A stretch of DNA of 64,000 bases from Blastocatellia bacterium (GTDB taxonomy: Bacteria > Acidobacteriota > Blastocatellia > HR10), in assembly GCA_025055075.1 (NCBI GenBank), contig JANWYV010000020.1, forward strand, positions 62,001-126,000, written 5' to 3'. Every line of letters begins with the position of its first letter. Position 1 is the stretch's first letter. The translations under genes and the position numbers were made by a program. The notes below the pieces were generated by a model. It was not told the origin of the DNA, searched no databases, and saw nothing but the letters and a program-made list of their open reading frames with translations. Below are positions 17,662 to 27,129 of this stretch, piece after piece.

Positions 17662-17898
17662 ATGGACGCCAACTCCGTGTCGCTCAAAGAACACCTGATG
17701 TCTATTGATCCGGAGTTCCGTGCCCTCGTCTTAGAGCATCAGCAGTATGAAGCCCGCTTGAGCGAACTGACGGCGCTGCCCTACCCCACGCCGGAGGAGT
17801 TGATGGAAGAAACGATCTTGAAGAAGAAGAAGCTGCTCGTGAAGGACAAGATGGAGGCTATGCTCAACCGCTACAAGCGACAGATGGGGTTGAAGTAA
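17662..17898 (+). CDS. DUF465 (YdcH-like) small protein
   Basis: A 78-residue helical protein whose sequence runs SLKEHLMSIDPEFRALVLEHQQYEARL and then ETILKKKKLLVKDKMEAMLNRY (shown here as motif text, not a full sequence). This two-helix pattern, with a basic centre in the second helix, is DUF465/YdcH. Function is unknown; members are small cytoplasmic proteins. ATG at 17662 follows GGAGGGAGGAG, so it was chosen over an in-frame ATG 51 nt upstream. Psd starts 78 nt downstream. Confidence 0.85.
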   Translation: MDANSVSLKEHLMSIDPEFRALVLEHQQYEARLSELTALPYPTPEELMEETILKKKKLLVKDKMEAMLNRYKRQMGLK

Positions 17899-17976
17899 CT
17901 CCGATCCAGCGGTTGGCTGAACGCCGACATCGAGAGCCACGGAGGAAGTCTCCGGCCTCCTCAGGAGAAGAACATC

Positions 17977-18597
17977 GTGATCGTTCGAGAAGGATGGCCA
18001 TACATCGCGGGCGCTTCGCTTCCGGCGCTCATCGGCGCTTGGCTCCACATCTGGCCCCTGGTCCTGGGCGGTCTGGGCCTTGCCCTTTTCTTCGCCTATT
18101 TCTTCCGCGATCCGGATCGAACGCCTCCCGAAGACGAGCGCGCCATCGTCTCACCGGCTGATGGACGTGTGGTCGCGCTCACGAAGCTCGATCCGAATGA
18201 TCCGCGCTCGCCGACGCGCCTCTCGATCTTCCTCTCCCCGCTGGACGTTCACGTGAATCGTGCACCGATGACCGGACGCATCGTCGAGCTGCGACATCGC
18301 CCGGGTCGCTTCCTTCCTGCCATGCGCGCCGAGGCTTCTATTGAGAACGAACAAACGGAGATTCGGATCCTCGGAGCGCACACGGAGGTGGTCCTCAAGC
18401 AGATCGCCGGCATTTTCGCTCGACGGATCGTGTGTTGGAAGCGCTCAGGCGATCTCGTGCACCGAGGGGAACGGATTGGCTTGATTAAATTCGGCTCTCG
18501 CACGGATCTCCTTCTTCCCTCGGACGTCGAGGTGCTCGTGCGCGTGGGCGATCGCGTCCGAGGCGGAAGCACGATTGTGGCGAGGATACGCGAATGA
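17977..18597 (+). CDS. psd: Phosphatidylserine decarboxylase, short form
   Basis: A 206-residue proenzyme that converts phosphatidylserine to phosphatidylethanolamine at the inner membrane. Two hydrophobic segments lie in residues 10-43. The decarboxylase core has SPADGRVV (59-66), SPLDVHVNRAP (87-97) and the self-cleavage site FGSR with the Gly173-Ser174 bond, whose serine becomes the pyruvoyl group. The length is that of the short PSD-A class. It starts with GTG, preceded by AGGAGAAG. Its TGA overlaps the pssA ATG, so decarboxylation is coupled to synthesis of the substrate. Confidence 0.94.
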   Translation: MIVREGWPYIAGASLPALIGAWLHIWPLVLGGLGLALFFAYFFRDPDRTPPEDERAIVSPADGRVVALTKLDPNDPRSPTRLSIFLSPLDVHVNRAPMTGRIVELRHRPGRFLPAMRAEASIENEQTEIRILGAHTEVVLKQIAGIFARRIVCWKRSGDLVHRGERIGLIKFGSRTDLLLPSDVEVLVRVGDRVRGGSTIVARIRE

Positions 18598-19517
18598 GCG
18601 AGAATCCAATTCCCGGTTATCTCCCGGCGGAGGAAGGGCGGCGACGGCGCGGCGCTTATGCCATCCCCAGTCTCTTCACGACGGCGAACATCTTCTGCGG
18701 GTTCTACGCGGTGATCGCGGCGCTGAAGGGGTATCAGGCGCTCGGAACGGATCTTGGGGAAGCCACGCGTCTCTTCGACAACGCGGCCAAAGCCATTGGC
18801 TTCGCCGTGCTCTTCGATGCACTGGATGGACGCATTGCGCGCATGACGAAGACGACGAGCGACTTCGGAGTGGAGCTGGACAGCCTGGCTGATGTGCTCT
18901 CATTCGGCCTGGCTCCGGCTCTGCTCGCCTACGCGTGGGGCTATGGGGTGACGCCGGATATCTACGGGTTGGAGATGGGGAAAGCAGCGTGGGTCATCTC
19001 CTTTCTCTATCTCGTCTGCGGGGCTTTCCGCCTGGCGCGATTCAATGTGCATGCCCGGCGCACGGTCACCGCAAAAGACCGACGTCAGTTCGTTGGTCTG
19101 CCGATCCCCGCGGCGGCTGGCTTGATCGCCGCCATCGTGCATTTCTCTCCAACGCCACTTCTGGCGCAATCGGCCCGCTCGTTCGAAGTCTGGGGCAATC
19201 ATGTTCTAGTGGACAGCGCAGTTCTCGGTTTCCTCATGCTCCTATTGGTCGCTGCGCTGAGCGGTCTGATGATCAGCACGATCCGATACCGGAGCTTCAA
19301 AGATCTCGGCGTTGGTGCTCTCAGTCCGCGCTGGACGTTGCTGCTGCTCTCTTTGCTTGTGGCTGGCATTTACTTCTACTCCCAGTGGGTGTTGATCTTC
19401 TTGGCCAGTGCGTACGTTGTGCACGGGCTCGCCATGAAAGGCCTGGCGCTTCTGCGCCTGGGGCGGAAAGAGCCGGCTTCGGCGGAAGTCTCCACTCCAA
19501 TCAAATCCGAACCATGA
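18594..19517 (+). CDS. pssA: CDP-diacylglycerol-serine O-phosphatidyltransferase
   Basis: A 307-residue integral membrane enzyme joining CDP-diacylglycerol and serine to give phosphatidylserine. The CDP-alcohol phosphatidyltransferase motif DGx2ARx8Gx3Dx3D is complete (D78, G79, A82, R83, G92, D96, D100). Several hydrophobic helices follow, and there is a longer C-terminal region than in the shortest family members. It overlaps psd by 4 nt and its own TGA lies inside the ATGATG start of the subtilase gene, giving a three-gene coupled unit. Confidence 0.94.
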   Translation: MSENPIPGYLPAEEGRRRRGAYAIPSLFTTANIFCGFYAVIAALKGYQALGTDLGEATRLFDNAAKAIGFAVLFDALDGRIARMTKTTSDFGVELDSLADVLSFGLAPALLAYAWGYGVTPDIYGLEMGKAAWVISFLYLVCGAFRLARFNVHARRTVTAKDRRQFVGLPIPAAAGLIAAIVHFSPTPLLAQSARSFEVWGNHVLVDSAVLGFLMLLLVAALSGLMISTIRYRSFKDLGVGALSPRWTLLLLSLLVAGIYFYSQWVLIFLASAYVVHGLAMKGLALLRLGRKEPASAEVSTPIKSEP

Positions 19518-21937
19518 TGGGTGGAATGAGTGTCTTCGATCTCATTGGCTTGCTCTTGCGAATCACCCTGCCGCTCTCGGCAGGGCTCACGTCGGCGAAT
19601 CCGCCGCTTCCTGTGAAGTTCCTTCAAGCCTGGCAGGCCGCCGAGCAAACGACGGGTCTCGGCGAGCGAAAAGCCTTCATTATTCAGCTTCGCGATGAGC
19701 CGCTGGCCACATATGCGGGAGAGGTGCCGGGCTTTGAGGCGACGAGCCTTCGCGCCGCTCCACATAATCAGCGCGAAGGGAAACTGGACGTGCGCTCGCT
19801 GGCGAGCCAACGATACTTGGAGTATCTGGAACAACGACATGCGGCGTTCCTCCGCGATCTGCAGCAACGCCTGCCGCGCGTACAGGTCTTTCGCCACTAT
19901 CACATCGTGCTCAACGGCTTGGTCGCCCTCGTTCCCCCCGCGGACGTCCCGGCCTTGATCAGTCACCCGGACGTGAAAGCTTTGCTCCCGATTGTCGAGT
20001 ACGAACTGACGGCTGAACCCGCCCCGCCGCCCATGCTCGATGTGAGCAACGATTTGATGGGGGTTCCTCTCGTCTGGGAGATGCTCGGCGGCCGAGAGAA
20101 CGCGGGCCGCGGAGTGAAGATCGGCGTCCTCGATACGGGCATAGACTTCAGCAATCCAATGTTTCACGATCCCACGCTCCTTCCCCCACCGGGATTTCCG
20201 CGCGGTGATCTCGCGCTCGCCACGAGCAAGGTTATTGTGGCTAAGGTCATCCGTTCGATTTTCGACGAGACCGATCCACGGCTGGATCCAGGACACCGAA
20301 CGGCGCAAGATTTGGTCGGACATGGATCGCACGTCGCCAGTTGCGCGGCTGGAGCGACGGTGAACCTTCATGACATCCCCGGTGCACGTCCGGTCACTAT
20401 GAGCGGCGTCGCGCCGAAAGCTTACATCGGCAGCTACCGCATCTTCGCTCCCCGGGCTTTCACTGATAACGTTGTGGCGGCGATCGAAGAGGCCGTGCAA
20501 GACGGCATGGATATTCTCAACATGAGCTTCGGTCCACGCACGCCGCCGACGGGCGACCCTTCCCTCAATGCGCAAGTGATCGCCGTGAATAATGCCGCGC
20601 GAGCTGGCGTCCTCTCAGTCATCGCGGCTGGGAACAGAGGGATCTCGCCCCCTTTCAATTCCGCCGGAGGAACCGTCGGTGGGGCGGCAGAATCAAGCGA
20701 AGCGTTGACGGTCGGGGCCTCGACCAATCTCCACGTGAGCGATGGAATTCAGCGCGCCGCGCTTCGTCTGGAAGAGCACGGCCTCGAGATCTCTGGCATT
20801 CGCGGAGCAAATGGCGCGGCTCCGTTTCCCGCACAGCTCGTCGGACCGCTCGTGGATGTGGACCTCATAGATGGCGAGGCGCCTGGGCTCCTTTGCGATC
20901 CGCTTCCGGCCGGATCGCTCCAAGATGCACTCGCTCTTATCCAGAGGGGAGTATGTACCTTCCAGACGAAGGTCACTAATGCTGCTCGAGCGGGAGCTAT
21001 CGCCGCCGTGATTTACAACTCTCCAGAGGGCGGTGACCTATTTTTCCGCATGGACCTACAGGGCGCTCCACTTCCTGCCATCTCCATCATACGCTCTGAC
21101 GGGTTGTGGCTAAAGGCTGTGCTCGCCCGAAGCCTCGGTCGTGAGCGCTGGCCTACGGTCCGTTTGTTCATCCAAGAGCCTCGGACCTTTCCGGACACAC
21201 CGAACCTTCTAGCGAGTTTTAGCTCGCGCGGGCCGAGCAACGATTATCAAATCAAGCCGGATTTAGTGACCGTCGGGACAGGGAGCTACGCTGCTGTCCA
21301 AGATGACGATCCCCGGGGCGAAAATCGCTTCCCCACCTCTCCTCCAGACATTGGGCAGAGCGCCATGTATGACCCCTCGGGATTCGCCTTCTCGCAAGGG
21401 ACGAGCTTCGCCGCTCCGCGAGCGGCGGGAGCGGCGGCGCTCCTGCGTCAACTTCATCCGGATTGGACGCCGGCCGAAATCAAGGCTGCTCTTGTGACGA
21501 CTGCGGTGCGTCCTCCGGAAATCGCGACGCTGGGCGTAATGGATCGCGGAGCGGGTCTATTGAATCTCCCGGCTGCCGCGCGCTTACAAACCATCGCTCT
21601 CCCGGCCAGCCTCAGCTTCGGCCGACAGCTTGTGACGGCGCCGACCGCGTTCGAGCGAGCCTTCCGCCTGACGAACAAATCCGCCACGGCAACGGAGTAT
21701 CGTTTGCGCATTGCCCTCGCTTCTGGCGTTCAACTTGTGCGCGCTGCGCTCAGCACGACCGAATTTCGTCTGCTGCCCGGTGAGAGCACGACGGTGACCG
21801 TGAGGCTCACCGTGGACTCCTTGCCTCCCCTTGGGACCTCCGATGCCGAAGGCTACATTTTGGTCTCCGATGGCGATCGGACGATCCCTGGGGAAATCGC
21901 CATCCCATTCTGGATCCGCCTCCTGCGGTTCCAGTGA
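19514..21937 (+). CDS. Secreted subtilisin-like serine protease (S8) with PA domain
   Basis: An 807-residue protein with an N-terminal hydrophobic leader (about residues 6-28), an inhibitor-I9-like propeptide region (about 50-165) and an S8 catalytic domain. The triad is complete: D207 in VLDTGID, H270 in GHGSH and S631 in GTSFAAP. A protease-associated insert lies between His and Ser (about 440-545, with RGVCTFQTKV). The C-terminal 130 residues form a beta-rich Ig-like segment. ATG at 19514 overlaps the pssA stop. It should be exported and may digest external protein; tight coupling to phospholipid genes is unexplained. Confidence 0.9.
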   Translation: MMGGMSVFDLIGLLLRITLPLSAGLTSANPPLPVKFLQAWQAAEQTTGLGERKAFIIQLRDEPLATYAGEVPGFEATSLRAAPHNQREGKLDVRSLASQRYLEYLEQRHAAFLRDLQQRLPRVQVFRHYHIVLNGLVALVPPADVPALISHPDVKALLPIVEYELTAEPAPPPMLDVSNDLMGVPLVWEMLGGRENAGRGVKIGVLDTGIDFSNPMFHDPTLLPPPGFPRGDLALATSKVIVAKVIRSIFDETDPRLDPGHRTAQDLVGHGSHVASCAAGATVNLHDIPGARPVTMSGVAPKAYIGSYRIFAPRAFTDNVVAAIEEAVQDGMDILNMSFGPRTPPTGDPSLNAQVIAVNNAARAGVLSVIAAGNRGISPPFNSAGGTVGGAAESSEALTVGASTNLHVSDGIQRAALRLEEHGLEISGIRGANGAAPFPAQLVGPLVDVDLIDGEAPGLLCDPLPAGSLQDALALIQRGVCTFQTKVTNAARAGAIAAVIYNSPEGGDLFFRMDLQGAPLPAISIIRSDGLWLKAVLARSLGRERWPTVRLFIQEPRTFPDTPNLLASFSSRGPSNDYQIKPDLVTVGTGSYAAVQDDDPRGENRFPTSPPDIGQSAMYDPSGFAFSQGTSFAAPRAAGAAALLRQLHPDWTPAEIKAALVTTAVRPPEIATLGVMDRGAGLLNLPAAARLQTIALPASLSFGRQLVTAPTAFERAFRLTNKSATATEYRLRIALASGVQLVRAALSTTEFRLLPGESTTVTVRLTVDSLPPLGTSDAEGYILVSDGDRTIPGEIAIPFWIRLLRFQ

Positions 21938-21955
21938 ACCATGTGAGGAACGCCT

Positions 21956-22498
21956 ATGCGAGCTTGGAGAACGCTTCCCGTGATGTTCACCGCGAGCGTG
22001 CTCGCGTACATACCTCTGGCCTTTCCGATGCAAGAATCCGGCGAGTACCTTACGAGCAAAGAGATCGAACAGATGAAGGAGGCACAGCGCATTGACCTGC
22101 GCGTGAAGGTGCTCATGAAGATCGCCGAGCGTCGCCTTCAGGCTCTCGAACAAACGGCGACATCCCCTTCGAAGAAAAAAGAAGAAGAGGCCTGGGGACC
22201 GCTCCCGAAAGGAACGCCCGAGGAACTGCTGCAGCATTACATCAAGGCCATTGATGAGACCATCCTCAATATCGAGGACGCCCATAGCCAGGATCCGGAG
22301 AACGAATTCTTGCACTCGGCGCTGAAGGCGTTCCGAGAGGCGACCGATCGGTATCTGCTCCGCCTGAAGGCGCTTAAAGATGGGCTCAAAAGCCCCGAGG
22401 CTCAAGAGACCCTCGATCGCGCGATCGAAGCGACGGAGCTGGCGAATGCTGACGCTCGCGAGGGGGAAGCGCGCTTCGCCAAGCCGAAGAAGAAATAG
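21956..22498 (+). CDS. Exported helical protein of unknown function
   Basis: A 180-residue protein I do not recognise. It begins with a signal peptide (about 1-26, LPVMFTASVLAYIPLAFPMQ) and the rest is highly charged and helical, with a Lys/Glu-rich linker near residues 70-80 and a Lys tail. A GAGGAA site precedes the ATG. It lies 18 nt after the subtilase and may be cotranscribed with it. No catalytic motif or repeat is visible. Confidence 0.7.
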   Translation: MRAWRTLPVMFTASVLAYIPLAFPMQESGEYLTSKEIEQMKEAQRIDLRVKVLMKIAERRLQALEQTATSPSKKKEEEAWGPLPKGTPEELLQHYIKAIDETILNIEDAHSQDPENEFLHSALKAFREATDRYLLRLKALKDGLKSPEAQETLDRAIEATELANADAREGEARFAKPKKK

Positions 22499-22562
22499 CC
22501 GCGCGCCGTGCTGTTTTGCCGGAGAGCTCACTAGCGATGAGCGCGCATCACGCTCGAGATCC

Positions 22563-22591
22563 TTGACAGAGGGGAACTTGCCCCCTATAAT
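22563..22591 (+). promoter_or_regulatory. Consensus sigma-70 promoter of HU gene
   Basis: TTGACA at 22563-22568 and TATAAT at 22586-22591 are both perfect, with the ideal 17-nt spacer. It sits between the exported helical protein and the HU-type gene and predicts a leader of about 50 nt containing AAGGAGG. Confidence 0.88.
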
Positions 22592-22647
22592 GACCCTTTA
22601 GTCAAATGGCCCATGTTCAACGAGTTGAGTCAAGGAGGCAGCCAAGC

Positions 22648-22908
22648 GTGATCAAACAAGACATCGTCAACCGCGTGGCCGAGAGAACGGGCTTACCCAA
22701 GAGTCGGGTCGAGATGGCGGTGGATGCCTTTTTCGAGGCGATGAAGCAAGCGTTGAAAAACGGATACCGCATTGAGCTGCGAGGATTCGGGGTCTTCCTG
22801 GTTCGACCACGCAAGCGCGGCATTGGACGAAATCCGAAGACGGGGGACGTGGTCCCCATCCCCGAAGGGAAGACGATTCGGTTCAAACCCAGCAAGGAAT
22901 TGCGTTGA
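22648..22908 (+). CDS. HU/IHF family DNA-binding protein
   Basis: An 86-residue nucleoid protein with the family pattern IKQDIVNRVAERTGLPKSRVEMAVDAF and the DNA-arm region GFGVFLVRPRKRGIGRNPKTG, in which the intercalating-tip Pro follows RNPKTG. It bends DNA and is expected to be abundant. I chose GTG at 22648 because AAGGAGG lies 9 nt upstream; an ATG 42 nt earlier has no such site. A perfect promoter drives it. A second HU gene lies at 49069, so at least two paralogues exist. Confidence 0.92.
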   Translation: MIKQDIVNRVAERTGLPKSRVEMAVDAFFEAMKQALKNGYRIELRGFGVFLVRPRKRGIGRNPKTGDVVPIPEGKTIRFKPSKELR

Positions 22909-22917
22909 ACAGACGCC

Positions 22918-23868
22918 GTGAATGGACGCGCATGGCATTCCACGGAACCTTTATTTCCCGTGCAGATTCTCCCGGCGCGGGAGTCACGTATTCCGCTTCG
23001 ACGCTTGCTGCTTCATGTCGCCCTTCTGTTGAGTACACTGGTGACGACCTTTTTGGCTGGAGCGTTCTTCGCATTGAGCAACGTAGACTGGGAGGAACTG
23101 AGCACGGCGTTCACCCACCCGGCGGTCGTCTCCAGTGGTCTCGCCTATTCCTTCACCCTTCTGGCGATCCTACTGGCCCATGAGCTGGGCCACTATCTCA
23201 TGTGCCAACGCTATGGGATTCGAGCGAGTCTGCCATATTTCATCCCAGCTCCACCGATCATTGGCATTGGGACGTTCGGCGCTTTCATTCGCATTCAAGA
23301 ACCGATTCGTTCGCGTCGTGCTCTCTTCGACGTTGGGATCGCTGGCCCACTCGCCGGTTTCGTGGTCGCCTTGCCTGCAACGATCGTCGGTCTTTGGTTT
23401 GCCGATCCGGCTCCCCCAATCCCTCGTTCCGAAGGAGTGATCACTTTCAATGACCCAGCTCTCTTCATCCTCCTGCAGCGAGTTTTTGACCTTCCGGTCA
23501 TGATCCAGTGGAATCCCGTACACTTCGCCGCCTGGGTGGGAATGCTGGCGACGAGCTTGAACCTGCTGCCACTGGGGCAACTTGATGGTGGCCACATTGC
23601 CTATGCGCTCTTAGGCCCCCGGGGCCACCGGTGGATGGCGCGAGGGATCTTCTTCCTGATGATCGGTCTGGCGTTCTACGCCTATGATCGCCACCGATGG
23701 ATCGGATGGTTCGTTTACGTCGGTCTCATCGGGCTATTGATCGGCTTGAAGCATCCTCCGCTTGAAGATGAACAGGAATCCCTCGACCGAAGACGGAAAG
23801 TCCTTGGGATCATCGCCCTGATTGTCTTCGCCCTCAGCTTCATGCCCTTCCCCATCACGATCACCTGA
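22918..23868 (+). CDS. Site-2-protease-like membrane metallopeptidase (M50)
   Basis: A 316-residue polytopic protein. The zinc motif HELGH is at 88-92 within a membrane helix, and the third ligand is Asp223 in NLLPLGQLDGGH, so the M50/site-2 active site is complete. Five to six hydrophobic segments are visible. Such proteases cut transmembrane substrates, often anti-sigma factors; none is encoded nearby. The gene starts with GTG 10 nt after the HU stop; an in-frame GTG at 22960 is an alternative. No PDZ domain is present. Confidence 0.88.
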   Translation: MNGRAWHSTEPLFPVQILPARESRIPLRRLLLHVALLLSTLVTTFLAGAFFALSNVDWEELSTAFTHPAVVSSGLAYSFTLLAILLAHELGHYLMCQRYGIRASLPYFIPAPPIIGIGTFGAFIRIQEPIRSRRALFDVGIAGPLAGFVVALPATIVGLWFADPAPPIPRSEGVITFNDPALFILLQRVFDLPVMIQWNPVHFAAWVGMLATSLNLLPLGQLDGGHIAYALLGPRGHRWMARGIFFLMIGLAFYAYDRHRWIGWFVYVGLIGLLIGLKHPPLEDEQESLDRRRKVLGIIALIVFALSFMPFPITIT

Positions 23869-23898
23869 GGGTGAGAGTTCCCTGATGAGTTTCAGACG

Positions 23899-24855
23899 AT
23901 GCGACGCTTCCTCCAAAACCTCCACTCCTTGGAAGCATATGGATTGAGCCTTCTGCTGGTCCTCGAAGGCTCGGCGCAAATCACCTTACGTTCGGACCTA
24001 GTCCTCGTGCCGGTGACCGTGAGAGATCGACAAGGCCGCCTCGTCCGTGATCTCACGCAGGAGGATTTCGAAGTCTTCGACAACGGTCGCAAGCAGCCCA
24101 TCGCGTTCTTCTCCAGGGAACCCGCATCGGGCATGCTCTCTCGCCCATTGGTGATGAGCGTTTTGCTAGACGCGAGTGGAAGCGCCGCTGCGACCTGGCA
24201 CGCCCAAGCATCGGCCCTTCGAAGTCTCCTTCGCTGGCTTGGACCTGAGATTCGGGCACACCTCCTCCGCTTCCACGAACGCCCTGAGTCTCTCACAGAG
24301 GGGTTCACAACGGACAAGGCCCTCCTTGAACGCGTTCTGGAACGCCATCATCCCGTGTGGCGCCAGACGGCTATCTTCGACGCGCTTTTTTTCGCCTTTC
24401 AGCAACTGGCCATGGTTCCTGAAGGCCACGTCCGAAAGGTCGCCCTACTGATCACAGACGGCCTGGACACGGCGAGCACGGTGAGCCCCGACCAATGCCT
24501 GCGGGTAGCAGAGGCTACCGGCATCACCCTCTATGTCATCATCATCCCCATCTATGTTCCCGTCGAAGGACGACTTCGCCCTCGCCCGATCGCTCCTGGC
24601 CTGGCCGAGATCGCCCGTCGGACCGGAGGACGGCTCATCTTCGCTGGTGATGTCCGTCAAATCCTTGATCCTCGAGCGACCCTCGACCTCACCCCTGTCC
24701 TCCAAGATATTGTGGAGGAGTTGTGGAACCAGTACTACATCGGGTATTACGCCCCAACGTCCCCCGGCGGCACGCGCCACCGCATCCAGGTGCGGGTGAG
24801 ACGACGAGGGCTACGGGTCGAGGTGGCTCGTCAAACCTACATCTCCAGAGAATGA
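23899..24855 (+). CDS. Secreted VWFA-related protein of the acidobacterial family
   Basis: A 318-residue protein with a hydrophobic leader and the strong pattern VLVPVTVRDRQGRLVRDLTQEDF followed by VFDNGRKQPIAFF, then a vWA domain with a DASGS metal site and LITDGLDTAS. This matches the VWFA-related domain known mainly from Acidobacteria. Members are thought to be exported and to mediate protein contacts; none has a firm function. The C-terminal part ends in a strand-rich YYIGYYAP segment. No clear ribosome-binding site precedes the ATG. Confidence 0.85.
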   Translation: MRRFLQNLHSLEAYGLSLLLVLEGSAQITLRSDLVLVPVTVRDRQGRLVRDLTQEDFEVFDNGRKQPIAFFSREPASGMLSRPLVMSVLLDASGSAAATWHAQASALRSLLRWLGPEIRAHLLRFHERPESLTEGFTTDKALLERVLERHHPVWRQTAIFDALFFAFQQLAMVPEGHVRKVALLITDGLDTASTVSPDQCLRVAEATGITLYVIIIPIYVPVEGRLRPRPIAPGLAEIARRTGGRLIFAGDVRQILDPRATLDLTPVLQDIVEELWNQYYIGYYAPTSPGGTRHRIQVRVRRRGLRVEVARQTYISRE

Positions 24856-24983
24856 GTCTCACCGACTATTTCACGTATCGTGAACGCGCCTTCGGATCCT
24901 GAAATCTCCTTCTCGAGCTTTCTGGGTGCGCAATTTTGCATTTTTGAAGCTGAGGGGGGATTCCCAAATCGCATGAATCGCAC

Positions 24984-24989
24984 TATAAT
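24984..24989 (+). promoter_or_regulatory. Possible -10 box of purH
   Basis: TATAAT 87 nt before the purH ATG, in the AT-richer part of the 221-nt gap after the vWA gene. The -35 region (TTCCCA, 17 nt upstream) is poor. No purine riboswitch core was recognised in the leader. Confidence 0.4.
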
Positions 24990-25076
24990 TGTGTCGCACT
25001 GTGCGAGCAGATGAAGGAGGGGGGAACAGAAGATCGGGATGCGTGATCGCGGGGGATCACGAGGCAAGGGTCGCGA

Positions 25077-26669
25077 ATGACGTTGACGATCAAACGCGCA
25101 TTGCTGAGCGTCTCGGACAAGAGTGGGCTCCTCGAACTCGCCCAAGGCCTTCATGCTCAAGGAGTTGAGTTGATCTCCACAGGAGGGACGGCTGCCCTTT
25201 TGCGCGCCGCCGGTCTCCCGGTTCGGGATGTCTCTACAGTGACCGGATTCCCGGAGATCCTGGGTGGAAGAGTCAAGACCCTTCATCCGATGATCCATGG
25301 AGGTCTGCTCGCTGTGCGCCAGGATCCGGACCATCAACGCCAAGTCGAGACCTATGGTCTTCCACTGATTGATTTGGTCGTCGTGAACCTATACCCCTTT
25401 GCTCAAACGGTAGCCCGGAATGAAGTGACATTGACCGAGGCGCTTGAGGAGATTGACATCGGTGGTCCCACACTGATCCGTGCTGCCGCGAAGAACTTCC
25501 ATGATGTCGCTGTCCTGGTGGATCCGGCGGACTACGCCCCCTTTCTTGAAGAGTTGCACGCCCAGGGAAGCGTGAGTTTAGCCACGCGGCTGCGTTTAGC
25601 TCAAAAAGCTTTCGCTCATGTCGCCGAATACGATGCCGCGATCGCTGATTTCTTCGCCAACCGGCTCTCTGCTGGAGAGGATGGTGTGCGCATTGAGCCA
25701 GAGACGGAAACTCCTCTTCGATTGGCTGTCACCCTATATCGGCAGCAGGGGCTACGGTATGGGGAGAATCCTCACCAGAAGGCCGCGCTCTATCGCTTGC
25801 CTGAGGATGAGCCGGGAGTGGCCACGGCTCGACAGCTACAAGGAAAGGACCTGTCATTCAACAACTATCTGGATCTAGACGCCGCATGGGCGCTCGTGAC
25901 GGAGTTCTCAGAACCCGCGTGCGCGATCATCAAGCACACGAACCCATGTGGGGTCGCAACGGGTGAGACTCCAGCCGCCGCCTATAGAAAAGCTCTGGCG
26001 ACGGATCCGGTCTCGGCATTTGGCGGGATCGTTGGCTTTAACCGTCCGGTCACGGTCGAGGCTGCCCAAGCTCTCGTGGAGCTGTTCTTGGAAGCAGTCA
26101 TCGCTCCCGGGTATGAACCAGAAGCCCTGGCGATTCTCGCTCAAAAGAAGAACTTGCGAGTGATGCTCATGGAACTGCCTCTCCATGGCGCCTCGCCTGA
26201 GCGGAGATGGAGCCCCTATGACCTGAAGCGAATCAGCGGAGGACTTCTCCTGCAGACGCGCGATCGGCTCTCCTGGGATCCCTCGACGCTCCGGGTCGTC
26301 ACCCGACGGGAGCCGACGACTGAGGAAATGGAAGCCCTGCGCTTCGCCTGGATCGTGTGTAAGCACGTGAAGTCGAACGCGATTGTCCTCGCCCGCCCGG
26401 ATCAGCTCATTGGCGTCGGAGCTGGACAGATGAGCCGCGTGGACTCTGTCAAGCTCGCCGCGATGAAAGCCATCCTTCCTACGGAAGGATCGGTCCTCGC
26501 TTCGGACGCCTTCTTCCCTTTCCGGGATGGGATAGACGAGGCTGCTCGACATGGCGTGCGTGCGATCATCCAGCCAGGTGGCTCAATTCGCGACTCGGAA
26601 GTGATCAGAGCTGCGGATGAGCATGGCCTGGCCATGGTGTTCACTGGGATCAGGCATTTTAAGCACTGA
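25077..26669 (+). CDS. purH: Bifunctional AICAR formyltransferase/IMP cyclohydrolase
   Basis: A 530-residue enzyme for the last two steps of IMP synthesis. The N-terminal IMP cyclohydrolase part shows [18 protein letters not shown] and GGRVKTLHP. The C-terminal transferase part has [22 protein letters not shown] and DPVSAFGGI. Length and both domains are normal. GGAGGGGGG lies in the leader. No other pur gene is adjacent, so it appears to be a single-gene transcript. Confidence 0.97.
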   Translation: MTLTIKRALLSVSDKSGLLELAQGLHAQGVELISTGGTAALLRAAGLPVRDVSTVTGFPEILGGRVKTLHPMIHGGLLAVRQDPDHQRQVETYGLPLIDLVVVNLYPFAQTVARNEVTLTEALEEIDIGGPTLIRAAAKNFHDVAVLVDPADYAPFLEELHAQGSVSLATRLRLAQKAFAHVAEYDAAIADFFANRLSAGEDGVRIEPETETPLRLAVTLYRQQGLRYGENPHQKAALYRLPEDEPGVATARQLQGKDLSFNNYLDLDAAWALVTEFSEPACAIIKHTNPCGVATGETPAAAYRKALATDPVSAFGGIVGFNRPVTVEAAQALVELFLEAVIAPGYEPEALAILAQKKNLRVMLMELPLHGASPERRWSPYDLKRISGGLLLQTRDRLSWDPSTLRVVTRREPTTEEMEALRFAWIVCKHVKSNAIVLARPDQLIGVGAGQMSRVDSVKLAAMKAILPTEGSVLASDAFFPFRDGIDEAARHGVRAIIQPGGSIRDSEVIRAADEHGLAMVFTGIRHFKH

Positions 26670-26756
26670 TGTCCGCTTGTTGTCATCGGACGATCGGGGG
26701 TGCGCTCCCGACGACGATTCGACAAGCGAAAATCCCGTTGAGGAGGAGAAGAGCCT

Positions 26757-27053
26757 ATGCAACTAGAACCCGAGGCCTTGACCACGACACCTTCGCCCGA
26801 AATGCCATCTGAAACAGGACCTGCTCCAGCAGCGCCGCCTGTGACCAAGCCCGCCAAGAAAGCAGCGGCAAAGAAGGCGGCGGCCAAGAAGCCGGCCGCG
26901 AAGAAACCGGCGGCGAAGAAGGCCGCGGCTAAGAAGCCGGCGGCGAAGAAACCAGCAAAGAAGGCCGCGGCCAAGAAGCCGGCGGCGAAGAAAGCGGCCG
27001 CGAAGAAGACTGCCAAAGGGACGAAGAAGGCGAGCGCGAAGAAGAAGAAGTAA
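26757..27053 (+). CDS. Histone H1-like Lys/Ala/Pro-rich protein
   Basis: A 98-residue protein with a short acidic/Pro-rich head (about residues 1-33) and a tail made almost wholly of KKPAAKK and KKAAAKK units ending in KKKK. Such tails bind DNA non-specifically and resemble eukaryotic H1 C-termini and bacterial histone-like proteins. GAGGAGGAGAAG precedes the ATG. A strong hairpin terminator follows at 27086. Repeat copy number probably varies between strains. Confidence 0.85.
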   Translation: MQLEPEALTTTPSPEMPSETGPAPAAPPVTKPAKKAAAKKAAAKKPAAKKPAAKKAAAKKPAAKKPAKKAAAKKPAAKKAAAKKTAKGTKKASAKKKK

Positions 27054-27085
27054 GCTCTTGCGCGCGGACATCGCTGATGTACTTT

Positions 27086-27129
27086 CGCCTCTCATCAGAA
27101 TGGGAGTTACTGGTGAGAGGCGCCTTTTT
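27086..27129 (+). terminator. Intrinsic terminator after histone-like gene
   Basis: A 13-bp stem (27086-27098 with 27110-27122, one G-U pair) with an 11-nt loop is followed by CCTTTTT. Confidence 0.85.

Noticed and set aside
26860-27053. Repetitive DNA suggesting a CRISPR or satellite
   Set aside because: The repeats encode the KKPAAKK units of an intact small gene and have no spacers.
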